DNA of 64,000 nucleotides from positions 7,090,345 to 7,154,344 of the forward strand of contig JAUPFV010000005.1 in assembly GCA_036936605.1 (NCBI GenBank), given 5' to 3'. Both the position numbers and the translations under genes were made by a program. Source of the DNA: Limnanthes douglasii subsp. nivea. Lineage: Eukaryota; Streptophyta; Magnoliopsida; Brassicales; Limnanthaceae. Below the pieces are notes generated by a model that worked only from the letters and a program-made list of their open reading frames with translations, was not told the origin of the DNA and searched no databases. Shown here piece by piece: positions 35,611 to 49,238 of this stretch (positions are counted from its first letter, which is position 1; each line of letters starts with the position of its first letter).

Positions 35611-38600
35611 ATGACTTTAAAACTTTTAATTGGAATTCTCGTGGAGTGGGCAATAAATGAAATGTAAGAAGATTAAAATATTTAATCAAAACTCGAAAAT
35701 TAGATTTCATATTTCTTCAAGAGCCAATGATATCCATTAAAAAATTGATAATTTCTCAAAGCAAACTGGTTTTAAAAATGGGCATGTTAATATGAACAAT
35801 AAAATCTGGGTTTTCTCGAATGAAAAACTCAAGATCTCTAATCTTCAAAACAATGATCAAGTCTTCTATATGATGGTGAAACAATCCTCTTAAAACAAAG
35901 ATTTTCTGATCACTATGATATATGCTAAGTGTACCGGAATCCAAAGACAATTCCTTTGGAACAACCTTAGAGAAATCTCCACAACTAACTAATAATGGTT
36001 ATTTCTTGTGATTTCAATGAGATAACGAACTCCTCTGAGTAACTTGATTGTTATTCTCTCAACATAAGAGGCACTGATGACTTCAACAATATGATCTTGG
36101 AATGTCTACTTGAGGATCCTGGTTATACTGGTCAAAATTCACATGGTCTAACAATAACAAGTGGAAAGATTTGATAGAATCCTGTATAACTCTGTTTGGA
36201 GAGAATATTTTGATATCACAAGGGTTAAACATCTGGCGAGAACTGGCTCAGATCACTCATGCTTGTGCATATCAATATCTTATCATAATAATCAACCTAA
36301 ACCATCCTTTAACTTTTAAAACATGCGGATTCTCCATAAAAAGTTTCTAAAAATTGTTGAAAACAACTGGTAAAATCCAATCTTTGGTAATCCTATATCC
36401 ATATTATGGTTTAAATTAAATTTAATAAAACACAATCTTAAATCCTGGAACAAAGATTAATAGTTATGTATATTCAGCTCTTAGCCAGAGAGGAGGTATT
36501 TTGGGAACAAAAGTGTGCCCAAACTAGTTTAATACTGAAGATATAAACTCAAAGATAGGTTGATCAAAGATAGTTATGCATTTTCAAAACTTTGTCCAAA
36601 ATAGAAGAATTGAAAAAAGAATCAATGGAATTAAAATTGATAAAAAATGAATTGAAGACCAAACTTTTATAATAACCTCTACTGTAGATCATTTAAAAAC
36701 TCTCATCTCAAACAACAATCTCCTTAAATACTCTGATTTATCAAATAAAATTATTCTTGAAATCACAACAGATCAGGATAATCAATACTTATTGGATATC
36801 TCTTCTGATGAGTAAATTCATGTATCCATCAAATCTCTCAACTCCAACCCCGACAGTGTTGATGGGTTAATGGATTTAACTCAAAGTTTTTCCAAGTCTG
36901 TTGGCCAATCATTTGTAATGAATTGTGTAATACAATTCAAGCTTATTTCAATGACTACTTAGTCCTTAAAGGCATATACGCAACTGCTATAGGCGTCATC
37001 CCAAAATCTGATTCCCCCAAATACTGGCAAACCTATAACCTATTAGTCTTGGCACAATATTCAATAGATTTTTTCAAATATAATAAGCAATAGATTTTAC
37101 AATTCCTAAATAATATCATAAAATCAAGTTGGCTTTGTAGAGAATAGAAGTATTCATGAAAACACTATAGTAACTCAAAAGAGCTTGTTCATGATATAAA
37201 TAGGAAATCTATAGGTGGAAATATAATTCTTAAGCTAGATACGTCTAAACAGTTTGACAAAATACATTTTAGTTTCATTTTCAAAGTTATAAAAATTATT
37301 TAGTTTCAATAACCAAGTTATTGAATTAATAAAAAAAAGGGTATTGATTGAGTCCACTTCTCAATCATTCAAAATAACCAATCTGTTGGTTATTTCAAAT
37401 CCAACAATAGTGTAAGGCATGGAGATCTTATCTCTCCCAGCCTTTTCATCATTGTTGAAAAATATACTTTAAGAGGATTAAATCACTTTTTGAAACCAGC
37501 AACTCAATGAAATTCAACATAAGAAGTCAAATGAACATCCCAAGTCTTGTATTTGCTCATAAAATCATCATATTCATGAATGGATCTATAAAAATTTCAA
37601 AAAACTCATTGAGTTTATTGATCATTACAAAATCGATTTTGGTCAGTCAATAAACAACAAAAAGACCAACTTCATTTCCTCAAATCAAATGAGTATTCAA
37701 AAGATTTCATCAATTAAACATATCATTGGCTTCAGCCACAGTGATTTTCTTTTCAAGTGTCTTGGTATCTTAATTGATCCAAGAAACAAAATTTGCTTCT
37801 TTGATGAATTAGTTACTAAGATTAGAAACAAAAATTGTGAATAGGAATAAAAAAAATTATCTTTTGGAGGAACATTGATCCGTATTCAATATACTATTCT
37901 TTCTTTCCTATTTTATTACACTCAGAGTTGTCTTATCCTAAAATCTATTATCACTAGAATAAACACATTATTAAATAAGTTTCTTTTAGGCTCCAAGGAA
38001 ACTAACAAATCTATAATTTGGTGTAATTGGTCTTTTCTAAGCAAACCATTTGAAAAAGAAGGTTTAAACCTAAAGATATTAAAGATATTTAAACTGCATT
38101 ATCTTGCAAATTATGGCTCAATTTCAGAAACAATATAACTTTATGGTCCAAATTACCGCATGATACCTACTTTCTTCAAATCCATGCTCTTCAATCTCAT
38201 TACAAGTCTAATGATTCTAAAATTTGGAAGAGGTTAATTAACATTAGGGAAATAGATGAATCCCATATTTACTAGAAAATTGGGTGTGGTAACATTGAAT
38301 CCTGGTTGAACAAATGGTGTCTCACCCTTCCTTTAATATCTCTAAAGAAAATTGAAACAATAAGTGGTACTCTAAAGATAAAATAATTGATTTTTGGTCT
38401 AACGGAACCTAGAACCTTAAAAAAAACTCAAGTATTAGTTTCTCTCATATGATAAAAATCGATTATCAAAATTAAATATTCTTTAAAACAAAGAAGACTT
38501 AATAATCTGGAACATATCTTTTGATGAGCTCTTTCTCTAAAAGAAACATGGAACACTATTAGATAAAGAACCATTCTTCAACATTATATTAAAAGATTTG

Positions 38601-39610
38601 GAAAAATGTAACTCCAAAGAAATGTTCCTTTTCTCCTTAGAGAGTTATAAAAGGCTTAATTTATGTTGATACTGTAATTCAATCAAAATATTTCTCATTA
38701 GCATCAAAATGTCAACACTACTGCTTTAATTGAATCCATAAACCACCTGTTTGTTTCTTTTAATATAACTTGGGAAGTATGAAAATACTTCACAATTCTA
38801 TTTTTGATATTAATTAATAAGTATATGAAACTTATTCATATTATCAATTGTTGGTTTACTTCTACAACAAAATATACCCACATTAGAACAATTCTCTCAC
38901 CCATTATAGTATGATATATTTGGTCTGCTAGAAATAAACTTAAATTCAACAACAATCACTCTTCCTCTAAATGTATACTAGATAATATAATTTATTGGAT
39001 GTTTATAACTTTATAAAGCTTAAGCACTGGTCTGAAGACAGACGTAAGGCAAAATATATGAACTATTTTCATCATTAATCCAGTCATTAAAAACCTTCAA
39101 TGATAAAATGGTCAAAACCATCTCTTAATAAACTTAAACTTAATTGTGATGGTGCATGTTTATTAAATAGAAAATCTAGTGGTGGAATTATAATTAAAAT
39201 TAGTCAATGAGACTTAATTCATGCATTAGGTAGATTATATGAAAACTCATCCCCATTGATTGATGAGTCCAGAGCTTTGCTTGATGGTCTTGTGTTCAGT
39301 AAATCAATAAAATATAACCTTTACAATATTGAAACAAATTTTTTTAATCTTATTTGAAATCGTATGCCATGATAAATCACCTTGTTATCTTGATCCATTA
39401 GTAAAATATTATAAAAAACTAATATAATCCATAATGGTTATCAATCACATTTTTAATGAGCAAAATTATACTGCAGGTTTGGTAGCTAAGTATATTCTAA
39501 ATGTTCAATCAAACAGTGATATTACCTTGTCAAATTTTCCCTCTATTTTCAGAGCAATCTTACTATTAGAATCCTTAAATATGGGATATTTAATACTTGA
39601 AAATGGATAA
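35611..39610 (+). mobile_element. decayed L1-type LINE (ORF2 remnants)
   Basis: Short in-order fragments of a plant L1 ORF2 are seen in changing frames. The endonuclease start is NWNSRGVGN and FLQEPM (about 35625-35725), then SCDFNEI (about 36010) and ARTGSDHS (about 36240). Reverse transcriptase pieces are KLDTSKQFDKI (about 37225-37265), GDLISPSLFII (about 37415) and FAHK (about 37550) where FADD is expected. The post-RT stretch IITRINTLLNKFLLGS is at 37940-38000. An RNase H domain begins LNCDGACLLN at about 39140. Dozens of stops and frameshifts show a long-dead copy. The 3' end meets the duplicated segment at 39663. Confidence 0.82.
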
Positions 39611-42600
39611 GTTTGTCACTATCAATCTCACTAAACCTTGGTTGCAAGTATCACCTGACTTCGATTTTTTTAGTGCAGATCAATGATTTCTCTTATCAAT
39701 CGGATGAAAAAAGTTGGAGAATGGCGCAAATGGTGAAGATGGTGAGCAAGGATTCTAAAGTAGAAGATCTTGATAATGATGAATCATCCCTACTCTATAT
39801 GGACTTTAAGATTGATTGGAATAAATCATTTCTCTTAAGACTACTCATTGCCTTGGAATATTATGTTCCTTGACATCAAAAATCAAATTTTGATCCTTTG
39901 TTCCTGAGAGCTCAAGATAAATTTAAAGTTTATCAATCTATTTTAATTTAAAATTATAGTGAACTATCTCAATCAGGCTAATGAGCTTTTAATATTATAA
40001 AAATTATAACTTTGTAGCTTTTGTTTTAATAATAATATATTCTAACTGCATAAAAAAAATCTTATTATATACATCAAATATTTAGTTATTCTAATTAAAT
40101 ACGTTTCGATATATTTATTGACAAAAACATTCTTATTATTGGTTAAACCTTATTCTACTAAGGCAAAATACTTTTTTTTCAACGAAATTCATATAATTTT
40201 TTCGTAGTTGATTATAACTCCGACTTCCCTTTAATCGAAGCTTCTGTAACTCTAAATCACATTTGTTGTTTTTTTTCCCCAATAAATTTATAAATTTCAG
40301 GTTTTATTGATTATAACAAAATTGTACATATATAATGCATATTTTGTTTATCTTCTTGATTATTGAATTATTCAACACCTTTGACCTTCATTGGTAATAA
40401 TATATGTGATTTATCTTCAATTCTAAAATGCTTATATTTTTCATGTGTACTGGTATGTCTACATCAGTTATACATCATATTCGTATTCTTTTCGTTGTGT
40501 GTTTTATTCTGATTGTGATGTGATGTGCTTTGCTGCTTTCATCAGTGCATGAAGGACTATGTGTGATGTTTTGTTGTTTTTTTTGTATTTATGTTGATTG
40601 TTTCACAAACCTTCTTTTTGCTGATTGATATATGTAATGCTTTTGTGCTGTATTTGGAATGTATGCTACAAACAAGGATTGACTATAAAAATACATAAAG
40701 AGATTACATTATTTTAAGATGAATTAGTTTATTCTAATGGAAATTTTAAATCGACTAATTACTTTTCTAAGCTATTAACTCGTTACATAGTTTGAAAGTC
40801 TATGATTTCAAAATTCCTAATGTAATTGAGTGTATATTTCTTGAGACCAGTATTTCTTTATCAATCTGGTCCTAATACATTTGACAAGCTGCTACAATGA
40901 GCTATTTTTATGATGATTTTGTTGTTCAAATAAACTTTCTTGACATATTTTTTGATTTGGATTATTTCTACTATTTTTGTTTTTATCGAACTCTTTAAAG
41001 TATAAAGATCTTCTATCTTATATTATACTCTTAATTCAGTTCTGATGTGTATGCATGTTATTCAGAAAATTATCATTTCTTCACGTTTTCTACATTGTAT
41101 GTTATCCTAAAAGTAAAGCTCAAAGAATGATGAGCAACTCCATTGTAATCATGCTTGGGATAGCACGTGCAAATTACGTTAGATCGTATACAACCGTTGC
41201 ACTTGTTTCATTCCGGTGTGGTAACATGGATTTATATGTTCTGCAATGTGAAACCTACCGGTGCATTCAATTGAGGACATTAAATCCATATCGTGCGAGT
41301 ATATTTTCTCTTTAAACACTTAATTGAAAGTTTCTTCCTAAGCTCTTTGGCATATATTACATACACACATATAGATATACGTTTGGGTCATAATTCATCA
41401 TGTAATTTTTAATAAGAGTTTGTGGTATCCTCTAGATCAATGAATACAAAAATATATTCTTTTAGCATTCAGATGGTTCCAATTCTAGCCCTTAAATTAA
41501 TTACTAATCTCATCTAACATTTACATAAAACTGCCTCTTTATCTTCCCCCCCCCCCCATAACTTTTACAATTTTCAAACATTTGTTACCCATATATCCAC
41601 TTCCGCGAGATCACTTTAAATATATGGTATTTGAGCATGTCTAGTAACATCAAATATTATATGTGGTAGTTTAACATGGCTAGTAACATCAAAGATCATT
41701 CAAGCACAAAAACAAATGTGCAATGTTCAACATGATTTATTAATATTAACGTAACATATCCTTTGTGCTAATATGTATATGTCCTTAGTGGTCAAGCACC
41801 ATCAATTAAAGATGTTAATGAAAATGACCCATTTTTGTTGCAATTCTTTTCCTAAGTATAAGATGTGCAAACAAGGTAAAAACATTTTATTTATAGTCCA
41901 CTAAACTTGTTAGAAATTTTAAGAAACTGAGTTTTTATTAAATATTTTAGGTGACGTTTAAATAGTTCATTCGAGCTCTATTTATTTTAAAACAAACCAA
42001 AGTTAGGTTAAATATTTTAGCAAGTCAAATTAGTATCTCTAATTATTTTTTTGATGGGTTTATTAATTAAATATGATTGTCTCTAGACTCTTACCCGAGA
42101 ATTATCTTTTGGTATATTGTATATTTTGATGAGTTTTTTTGAGTCAAACTCTACATGATGATGATAATTTTTTATTTATCTCCAGTCTATTGAGGGGTAA
42201 AAATATCTAAGATCTAATTTATACATGATGTAAACTTGAAATTTTACCTCACTTAACTACGCGTTCAAGTGTCAATTCTTTTTAATAGCTTGCAGATAAT
42301 CGGATGTTATCAAAGTTACTAGTGATTTCAATTAACAATTCTTGTTAGTAGCTTGAAGATAGGGACCTCAGATAATTCTGTTCTTATGCTCATGCTTGCG
42401 CTTACCATTTTACAGTTTTTTAAGACAAGAGACGTTAGCCGGATGCAAGCATCTAGAATGTGAGAAAAATATAATGTACAAAAAACTCATTTAAAAGAAA
42501 TCAAGTCAACTAATACTCTTAATATTAAACAGGAAAGCTTGCTTAGAGTGACTAATCATGAGGATTATTTACACTATTTATCACATTTTGAAATTTTAAT

Positions 42601-43708
42601 GTGCACGTTTTATTATTGTATTTTCTTTCCATATTTCCATAATATATAAGGGTGTGAATCATTGGTTGCAAGAATATAATGTCAAATTGTTTTAGTCGTG
42701 CTTATTTTTTTTGTTCTTATTCTTTTTAAGTATAACATTATTACTGTTATTTGTGAAAGAAGTAAGAGTCTTATGAATATTATTCGTAATGGAAGTAACA
42801 TGAGTAAGTTTAATATTTTTAAATGAATATAAAAAGTTTATTTTCGTTGATCTAAATAATTGAAAGATTTTTTTTTTATAACATACTTAATTTTCTTTAG
42901 TCAAATATTTAGGAATAAAAGTCCTATTAGTGTTATTCTTAAAACGATTAACAATACTAACAGCAATATTCCTTAAACTCAAATTTTATTTATTCATTTA
43001 GTAGTGATAATGGTTTCAAATATTATAAGTCGGACGAAGAGACAAAAACGATCAAAGGAGAAACTTAAGAGTACAATCATAATAGAAAATCATAATACTA
43101 CATTAATCTTACGTTTAAGGAATAACATTACTAAGATTATTATTCCTCGGGTGATTCATAATCTTGAAATCCAAATAGATAAAATTGATTGAAACAATAG
43201 ATTAACTGACCATTATTAGTACTGAAAGAATGAAACTCGTTTCATTACGATTAAAAGAAAATTTACTCAAAGAATCTTCAATGAACGGCAAAATCGATTG
43301 AAAACTTATACTAAATAGACACTACTATATCAAAGAATCGACATAAACATATCAAAATCTAATAAAATTACTTACTTGTAGCGTAGATTGACGACCTAAA
43401 TCGATTCAAAACAATAGTGAGAAGATTCGACTATAAAATTGATACAATTGATTTTTGAAAAAAAAGTTTAATCGATTGAAAACCTAAATCGAATAGAACG
43501 AAGAAGACTAAGTAGTTCAGATGAAGGATTGGTAATTTTTTAGAGAAAGTTAAGCGTGATTGAGTATTTGTTTATGAAAATATTGAGTCGAACGCATGAT
43601 TATTTATTAAGAAGAAAGTGGATTAAGCGTGGTCTTTAATGAAAATTATTTTGTAATTCCAACCGTCCTGTACAAATTCTAAAGTTCGTTTTCTTGTATA
43701 TAACAAAT

Positions 43709-43946
43709 TGTTGGGAATATGCGTGTCCGGTCCGCATATTCCACCTCCGTATATAAGTAAGAACACAACCGATCTGAACACTAGTATGATATTGTCCGCT
43801 TTGGCACCCGAAGGCCCTCACGGCTTTGCATTTGGTCCACTACCAAAAGGCCTCAAACTAGTTGAGGTATGTTCTTACTTATATACCACTGATCTTTCCC
43901 ATGTTTAACCGATGTGGGATGTGGGACTTTGGTCGCCACCCTAACA
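43709..43946 (-). repeat. TRIM 3' LTR
   Basis: 238-bp direct repeat, left copy. Internal arms GTATATAAGTAAGAACA and its reverse complement lie in one LTR and could fold on themselves. Confidence 0.95.
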
Positions 43947-44244
43947 AATCCTCCTCTCGAACAAAGTACCACTTAGCCTCCTTCTCAATTGACTTTCATC
44001 CGCCCACTCTAATCAGGTTGGAGACTACCTGACCATAGAGGCACTACGGATGTTACTGCTCACCTCCTCTTAGACCACACTGTCTTGTTCCTTAGCGCCA
44101 CTCCAATCAAGCCACACTGCTTGATGAGCCACGAGCACTCCAAACTAGGATCTCTAGAGCAGATCACCTTGATCATATGGCTACTGGTTCATCATGTTCG
44201 ACCTCCGAGAATTTCACCACCATCGTGTTCCGTCTGGGCCTGAC

Positions 44245-44256
44245 GCTCTGATACCA
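44245..44256 (-). other. TRIM primer binding site (tRNA-iMet)
   Basis: TGGTATCAGAGC on the minus strand, two bases inside the 5' LTR. It is the usual initiator-tRNA primer site of plant copia-type and TRIM elements. Confidence 0.9.
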
Positions 44257-44258
44257 CG

Positions 44259-44496
44259 TGTTGGGAATATGCGTGTCAGGTCCGCATATTCCACCTCCGT
44301 ATATAAGTAAGAACACAACCGATCTGAACACTAGTATGATATTGTCCGCTTTGGCACCCGAAGGCCCTCACGGCTTTGCATTTGGTCCACTACCAAAAGG
44401 CCTCAAACTAGTTGAGGTATGTTCTTACTTATATACCACTGATCTTTCCCATGTTTAACCGATGTGGGATGTGGGACTTTGGTCGCCACCCTAACA
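44259..44496 (-). repeat. TRIM 5' LTR
   Basis: 238-bp direct repeat, right copy. It differs from the other at the CC/CA position near its start (GTGTCCGG versus GTGTCAGG). Confidence 0.95.
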
Positions 44497-44716
44497 CAAA
44501 TATTTCAAAATATTCGATGTATCTTTTAAAAAATCATTTAAAAAAAATCCGCACTAATTCAAATTATAATAATTTTGTAATAAATATAGTTACTCAATTT
44601 TATTTTTCTACGTTATACATATTTTTACACTAAATAAAATCATCAAATTAATCCTCAACAAAAATATGAATGATAATGTTTTATAACAAAATAAATTTAA
44701 AAAAAAAACTATAAAT

Positions 44717-47700
44717 GATTTTTTTAGTGCAAATCAATGATTTCTCTTATCAATAGGATGAAAAAAAGTTGGAGAATGGTGCAGATGGTTAAGCAAGGAT
44801 TCTAAAGTAGAAGAATATTGATAATGATGAAGCATCCCTGCTCTATATGGACTTCAAGATAGATTTGAATAAATTATTTCTCTCAAGACTACTCACCGAC
44901 TTGGAATATTATGTTTCTTGACATCAAAAATCAATTTTTGATCCTTTGTTCTTGAGAGCTCAAGATAAATTTAAAGTTTATCAATTTATTTTACTTTAAA
45001 ATTATAGTGAACTATCTCAATCAGGCTAATGGCCTTTTAATATTAAAAAAATTACAACTTTGTAGCTTTTGTTTTAATAATAAAATATTCTGATTGCATA
45101 AAAAAATATACATAAAATATTTAGTTATTCTAATTAAATACGTTTTGATTTATTTATTGACAAGTATATTCTTATTATTGGTTAAAGCTTATTCTACTAA
45201 GACAAAATACATTTTTTTTAACGAAATTCATACATAGTCCTCTGTAAAAATATAATTTTTTTCGTCCTCGATTATAACTCTGACTTCCCTTTAACCGAAG
45301 CTTCCGTAACTCTAAATCACATTTGTTTTTTCTTTCTTTCAATAAATTTATAAATTTCGGGTTTTATTGATTATAACAAAATTGTGCATACATAATGCAT
45401 ATTTTATTTATCTTCTTGATTATTGATTATTGAATGATTCAACACCTTTGACCTTCATTGGTAATAATATATGTGATTTATCTTCAATTCTAAAATGCTT
45501 ATATTTTCCATGCGTACTGGTATGTCTACATCAGTTATACATCATATTCGTGTTCTTCTCGTTGTGTGTTTTATTCTGATTGTGATGTAATGTGCTTTGC
45601 TACTTTCATTAGTGCATGGAGGACTATGTGTGATGCTTTGGTGTTGTATTTTATATTTATCGTTTCACAAACCTTCTTTTTATTGGTTGATATATGTAGT
45701 GCTTCGGTGCTGTATTTGGAATATATGCTACAAAGAAGGATTGACTATAATATACATAAAGAGATTACATTATTTTAAGATTAATTAGTTTATTCTAATG
45801 AAATTTTAACTCGACTAATTAATTTTCTAAGTTATTAACTGGTTACATAGTTTGAAAGTCCATGATTTCGAAATTCCTAATGTAATTGAGTGCATATTTC
45901 TTGAGACCAATATTTCTTTGTCAATCCTGGTCCTCATGAATTTGACAAGCTGCTACAATGAACTATTTTTATGATGATTTTTCTGTTAAAATGAACTTTC
46001 TTGATAGGTCGTTTGATTTTGATTGTTTCCACTATTTTTATTTTTATCGAACTCTTTAAAGTATAAATATCTTCTATCTTATATTATACTCTCAATTCAG
46101 TTTTGATGTGTATTTATGTTATTCAGAAAATCATCATTTTTCACGTTTTCTACATTGTATGTTATCCTAAAAGTAAAGCTCAATGAATGATGAGAAACTC
46201 CATTGGCATCATGCTTGGGATGGCACGTGCAAATTACGTAAGATCTTATACAACCGTTGCACTTGTTTCATTCTGTGTGGTAACATGGATCCATATGTTC
46301 TGCAATGTGAAAACCTACCGGTGCATCCAATTGAGGACATTAAATCCATATCGTGCGAGTATATTTTCTCTTTAAACACTCAATTGAAAGTTTTTTCCCA
46401 AGCTCTTTGGCATGTATTACATACACACATATAGATATACGTTTGGGCCATGATTAATTATGTAATTTTCAATAAGAGTTTGTGGTATCCTCAATATCAA
46501 TGAATACAAAAATGTATTCTTTTAGCATTCAGATGGTTCCAATTCTAACCCTTAAATTAATTAGTAATCTCATCCAACATTTACATAAAACTGCCTCTTT
46601 ATCTTTCTCCCCCCCCCCCCATAACTTTTACAATTTTCCAACATTTGTTACCCATATATCCACTTCCGCGAGATCACTTTAAATATATGGTATTTGAGCA
46701 TGTCTAGTAACATCAAAGATTATATATGGTATTTGAACATAGCTAGTAACATCAAAGATCATTCAAGCACAAAAAAAATTGTGCAATGCTCAACATGATT
46801 TATTAATATTAACGTAACATATCCCTTTGTGTTAATATGTATATCTTCTTAGTGGTCAAGCACCATCAACTGAAGATGTTAATGAAAATGACCATTTTTG
46901 TTGCGATTCTTTTCCTTAGTATAAGATGTGCAAACAAGGTATTTTATTTATTTATTTATAGTTCACTAAACTTGATAGATTTTCTAAGAAACTGAGTTTT
47001 TATTAAATATTTTAGGTTAAGTATAAATAGTTATTCGAGCTATATTTATTTTAAAACAAACCAAAGTTGGGTCAAATATTTTAGCAAGTCAAATTAGTAT
47101 CTCTAATTATTTTTTGTACATTTTGATGAGTTTATTAATTGAATATGATTGTCTCTAGACTCTCACCCGAGAATTATCTTTTGGTATATTGTATATTTTG
47201 ATGAATTGTTTTTAGTCAAACTCTACATGATAATGATCATTTTTTTATTTATCTCCAGAGGGGTAAAAATATCTAAGATCTAATTTATACATTATGTAAA
47301 CTTGAAATTTTATCTTACTTAACTATGAGTTCAAGTGTCAATTCTTTTTAATAGCTTGCAAATAATCGGATGTTATCAAAGTTACTAGTGATTTCAATTA
47401 ACAATTCTTGTGAGTAGCTTGAAGATAGGGACCTCAGGTACTACTGTTCTTATGCTCATGTTTGCGCTTACCATTTTGCAGTTTTTTAAGACAAGAGACG
47501 TTAGCCGGATGCAAGCATCTAGTATGTGAGAAAAATATAATGTACAAGAAACTCATTTAAAAGCAAACGAGTCAACTAATACTGTTAATATTAAATAGGA
47601 AAGCTTGCCTAGAGTGACTGATAATGAGGATTATTTACACCATTTATCACATTTTAAAATTTTAATGTGCAAGTTTTATTATTGTATTTGCTTTCCATAT

Positions 47701-49238
47701 TTCCATAATATATAAGGGTGTGAATCATTGGTTGCAAGAATATAATGTCAAAACGTTTTAGTCGTGCTTGTTTTTTTGTGTCCTTATTATTTTTAAGTAT
47801 AACATTATTACTATTATTCTTGATAGAAGCAAGAGTCTTATTAATATTATTCTTAATGGAAGTATCATGAGTAATTTTAATATTTTTAAATGAATAAAAA
47901 AAGTTTATTTTCGTTGATCTAAACAACTGAAATATTTTTTTTATAAAAAATGAATAACATGCTTAATTTTCTTTAATAAAATATTTAGGAATAAAAGTCC
48001 TATTACTGTTATTCATAAAAAGAGTAACAACACTAACACCGTTATTCCTTAAACCCAAGTTTTATTTATTTATTTAGTAGTGATAATGGTTTCAAATATT
48101 ATAAGTCGGACGAAGAGACAAAAAACGATCAGAGGAGAAACTTAAGAGTACAATCATAATTGAAAATCATAATACTACATTAATCTTACATTTAAGGAAT
48201 AACAGTACTAAGATTGTTATTCCTCGGGTGATTCATAATCGTGAAATCCAAATAGATGAAATTGATTGAAGCAATAGATTAACTGACCATTATTAGTACT
48301 GAAAGAATGAAACTGGTTTACCCCCAAAGGGGTAGCCGAGTTGGTTGAGTATGGTGTGCTTGTGACCAATGGTCATGAGTTCGAGTCCCTCTACGTACGC
48401 TTTCTCGGCTGAGCATGTCACCTTGTGTGGTTTACCTTCTGGCATTGGTTTGGAGGCTATCGCGTCAGACTGAGGGTTTACCCTGTGCGCACTCATTGCA
48501 CTCTGAGTAGCGGCTGCGGATTCCCTCCGGAAAAAAAATGAAACTGGTTTCATTACGATTAAAAGAAAACTTACTCAAACAATCTTCAATGAACGACAAA
48601 ATCGAAAACTTATACTAAATAGACACTATTATATTAAAGAATCGAAATAAACATATCAAAATCTAACAAAATTACTTACTTGTAGCATAGATTGAACACC
48701 TAAATCGATTCAAAGCAACAGTTAGAATATTTGACTATAAAATTGATACAATTGATTTTTGAAAAAGAGTTTAATCGATTGAAAACCTAAGTCGAATAGA
48801 ACAAGAAGACTAAGTAGTTTAGATGAAGGATTGGTAATCTTTTTTTAGACAAAGTTAAGTGTGATTGACTATTTGTTTATGAAAATATTGAGTCGATTAA
48901 ATTTGAGACGCACGATTATTTATTAAGAAGAAAGTGGATTAAGCGTGGTCTTTAATGAAAATTATTTTGTAATTCCAACCGTTCTATACAAATGCTGAAG
49001 TTCATTTTTTGTATATAACAAATATTTCAAAATATTCGATGTATCTTTTAAGAAATCATTTAAAAAAATCCGCACTAATTCAAATTATAATAATTTTTTA
49101 ATAAATATAGTTACTCAATTTTATTTTTCTATGTTATACATATTTTTACACTAAATAAAATCATCAAATTAATCCTCAAAAAAAATATGAATGATAATGT
49201 TTTATAACAAAATAAATTTTAAAAAGTAAACTATAAAT
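44717..49238. repeat. segmental tandem duplication, unit 2
   Basis: The unit is 4522 bp (about 4.29 kb without the SINE and one TSD copy). It starts GATTTTTTTAGTGC like unit 1. The sequence after it also begins GATTTTTTT, so the junctions share a 9-bp word. It lacks the TRIM present in unit 1 and carries a SINE that unit 1 lacks. No gene is recognised. Confidence 0.92.
48320..48536 (+). mobile_element. tRNA-derived SINE, copy 1
   Basis: The body is about 217 bp and is flanked by a 14-bp TSD AATGAAACTGGTTT (48306-48319 and 48537-48550). The head resembles a tRNA with A box TAGCCGAGTTGG (48333-48344) and B box GTTCGAGTCC (48379-48388), the internal RNA polymerase III promoter. It ends in a short A run (from 48531). 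Unit 1 of the duplication has the uninterrupted target at about 43226-43243. It is not a tRNA gene: no cloverleaf closes around the boxes. Confidence 0.93.

Larger units (their letters stand above)
43709..44496 (-). mobile_element. TRIM (miniature LTR retrotransposon)
   Basis: The element is 788 bp. It has two 238-bp LTRs (43709-43946 and 44259-44496) that begin TGTTGGG, end CCTAACA and differ at one base by eye. A 5-bp TSD CAAAT flanks it (43704-43708 and 44497-44501). On the minus strand a PBS TGGTATCAGAGC (44256-44245), complementary to initiator tRNA-Met, follows the 5' LTR. A polypurine tract (43958-43949) precedes the 3' LTR. The 312-bp interior codes for nothing, so it must move with proteins from another element. 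The LTR contains inverted repeats (GGAATATGCG/CGCATATTCC). The duplicated segment at 49018 shows the same site without the insertion. Confidence 0.96.
39663..44716. repeat. segmental tandem duplication, unit 1
   Basis: The unit is 5054 bp (about 4.26 kb without the TRIM and its TSD). It begins GATTTTTTTAGTGC and is collinear along its length with 44717-49238, with scattered substitutions and small indels. No convincing gene is present; short ORFs such as the one ending YRASIFSL (about 41128-41315) occur in both copies but with frameshifts between them. A poly-C tract at about 41548-41560 is also duplicated. Confidence 0.92.

Noticed and set aside
41055..41315. Conserved short ORFs in both duplication units (ending YRASIFSL)
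   Set aside because: Frames differ between the two copies and no domain is recognised; similarity is explained by the DNA duplication.
48320..48400. Possible tRNA gene (A and B boxes)
   Set aside because: The stems do not close, the unit has TSDs and an A tail, and a second copy exists; it is a SINE.
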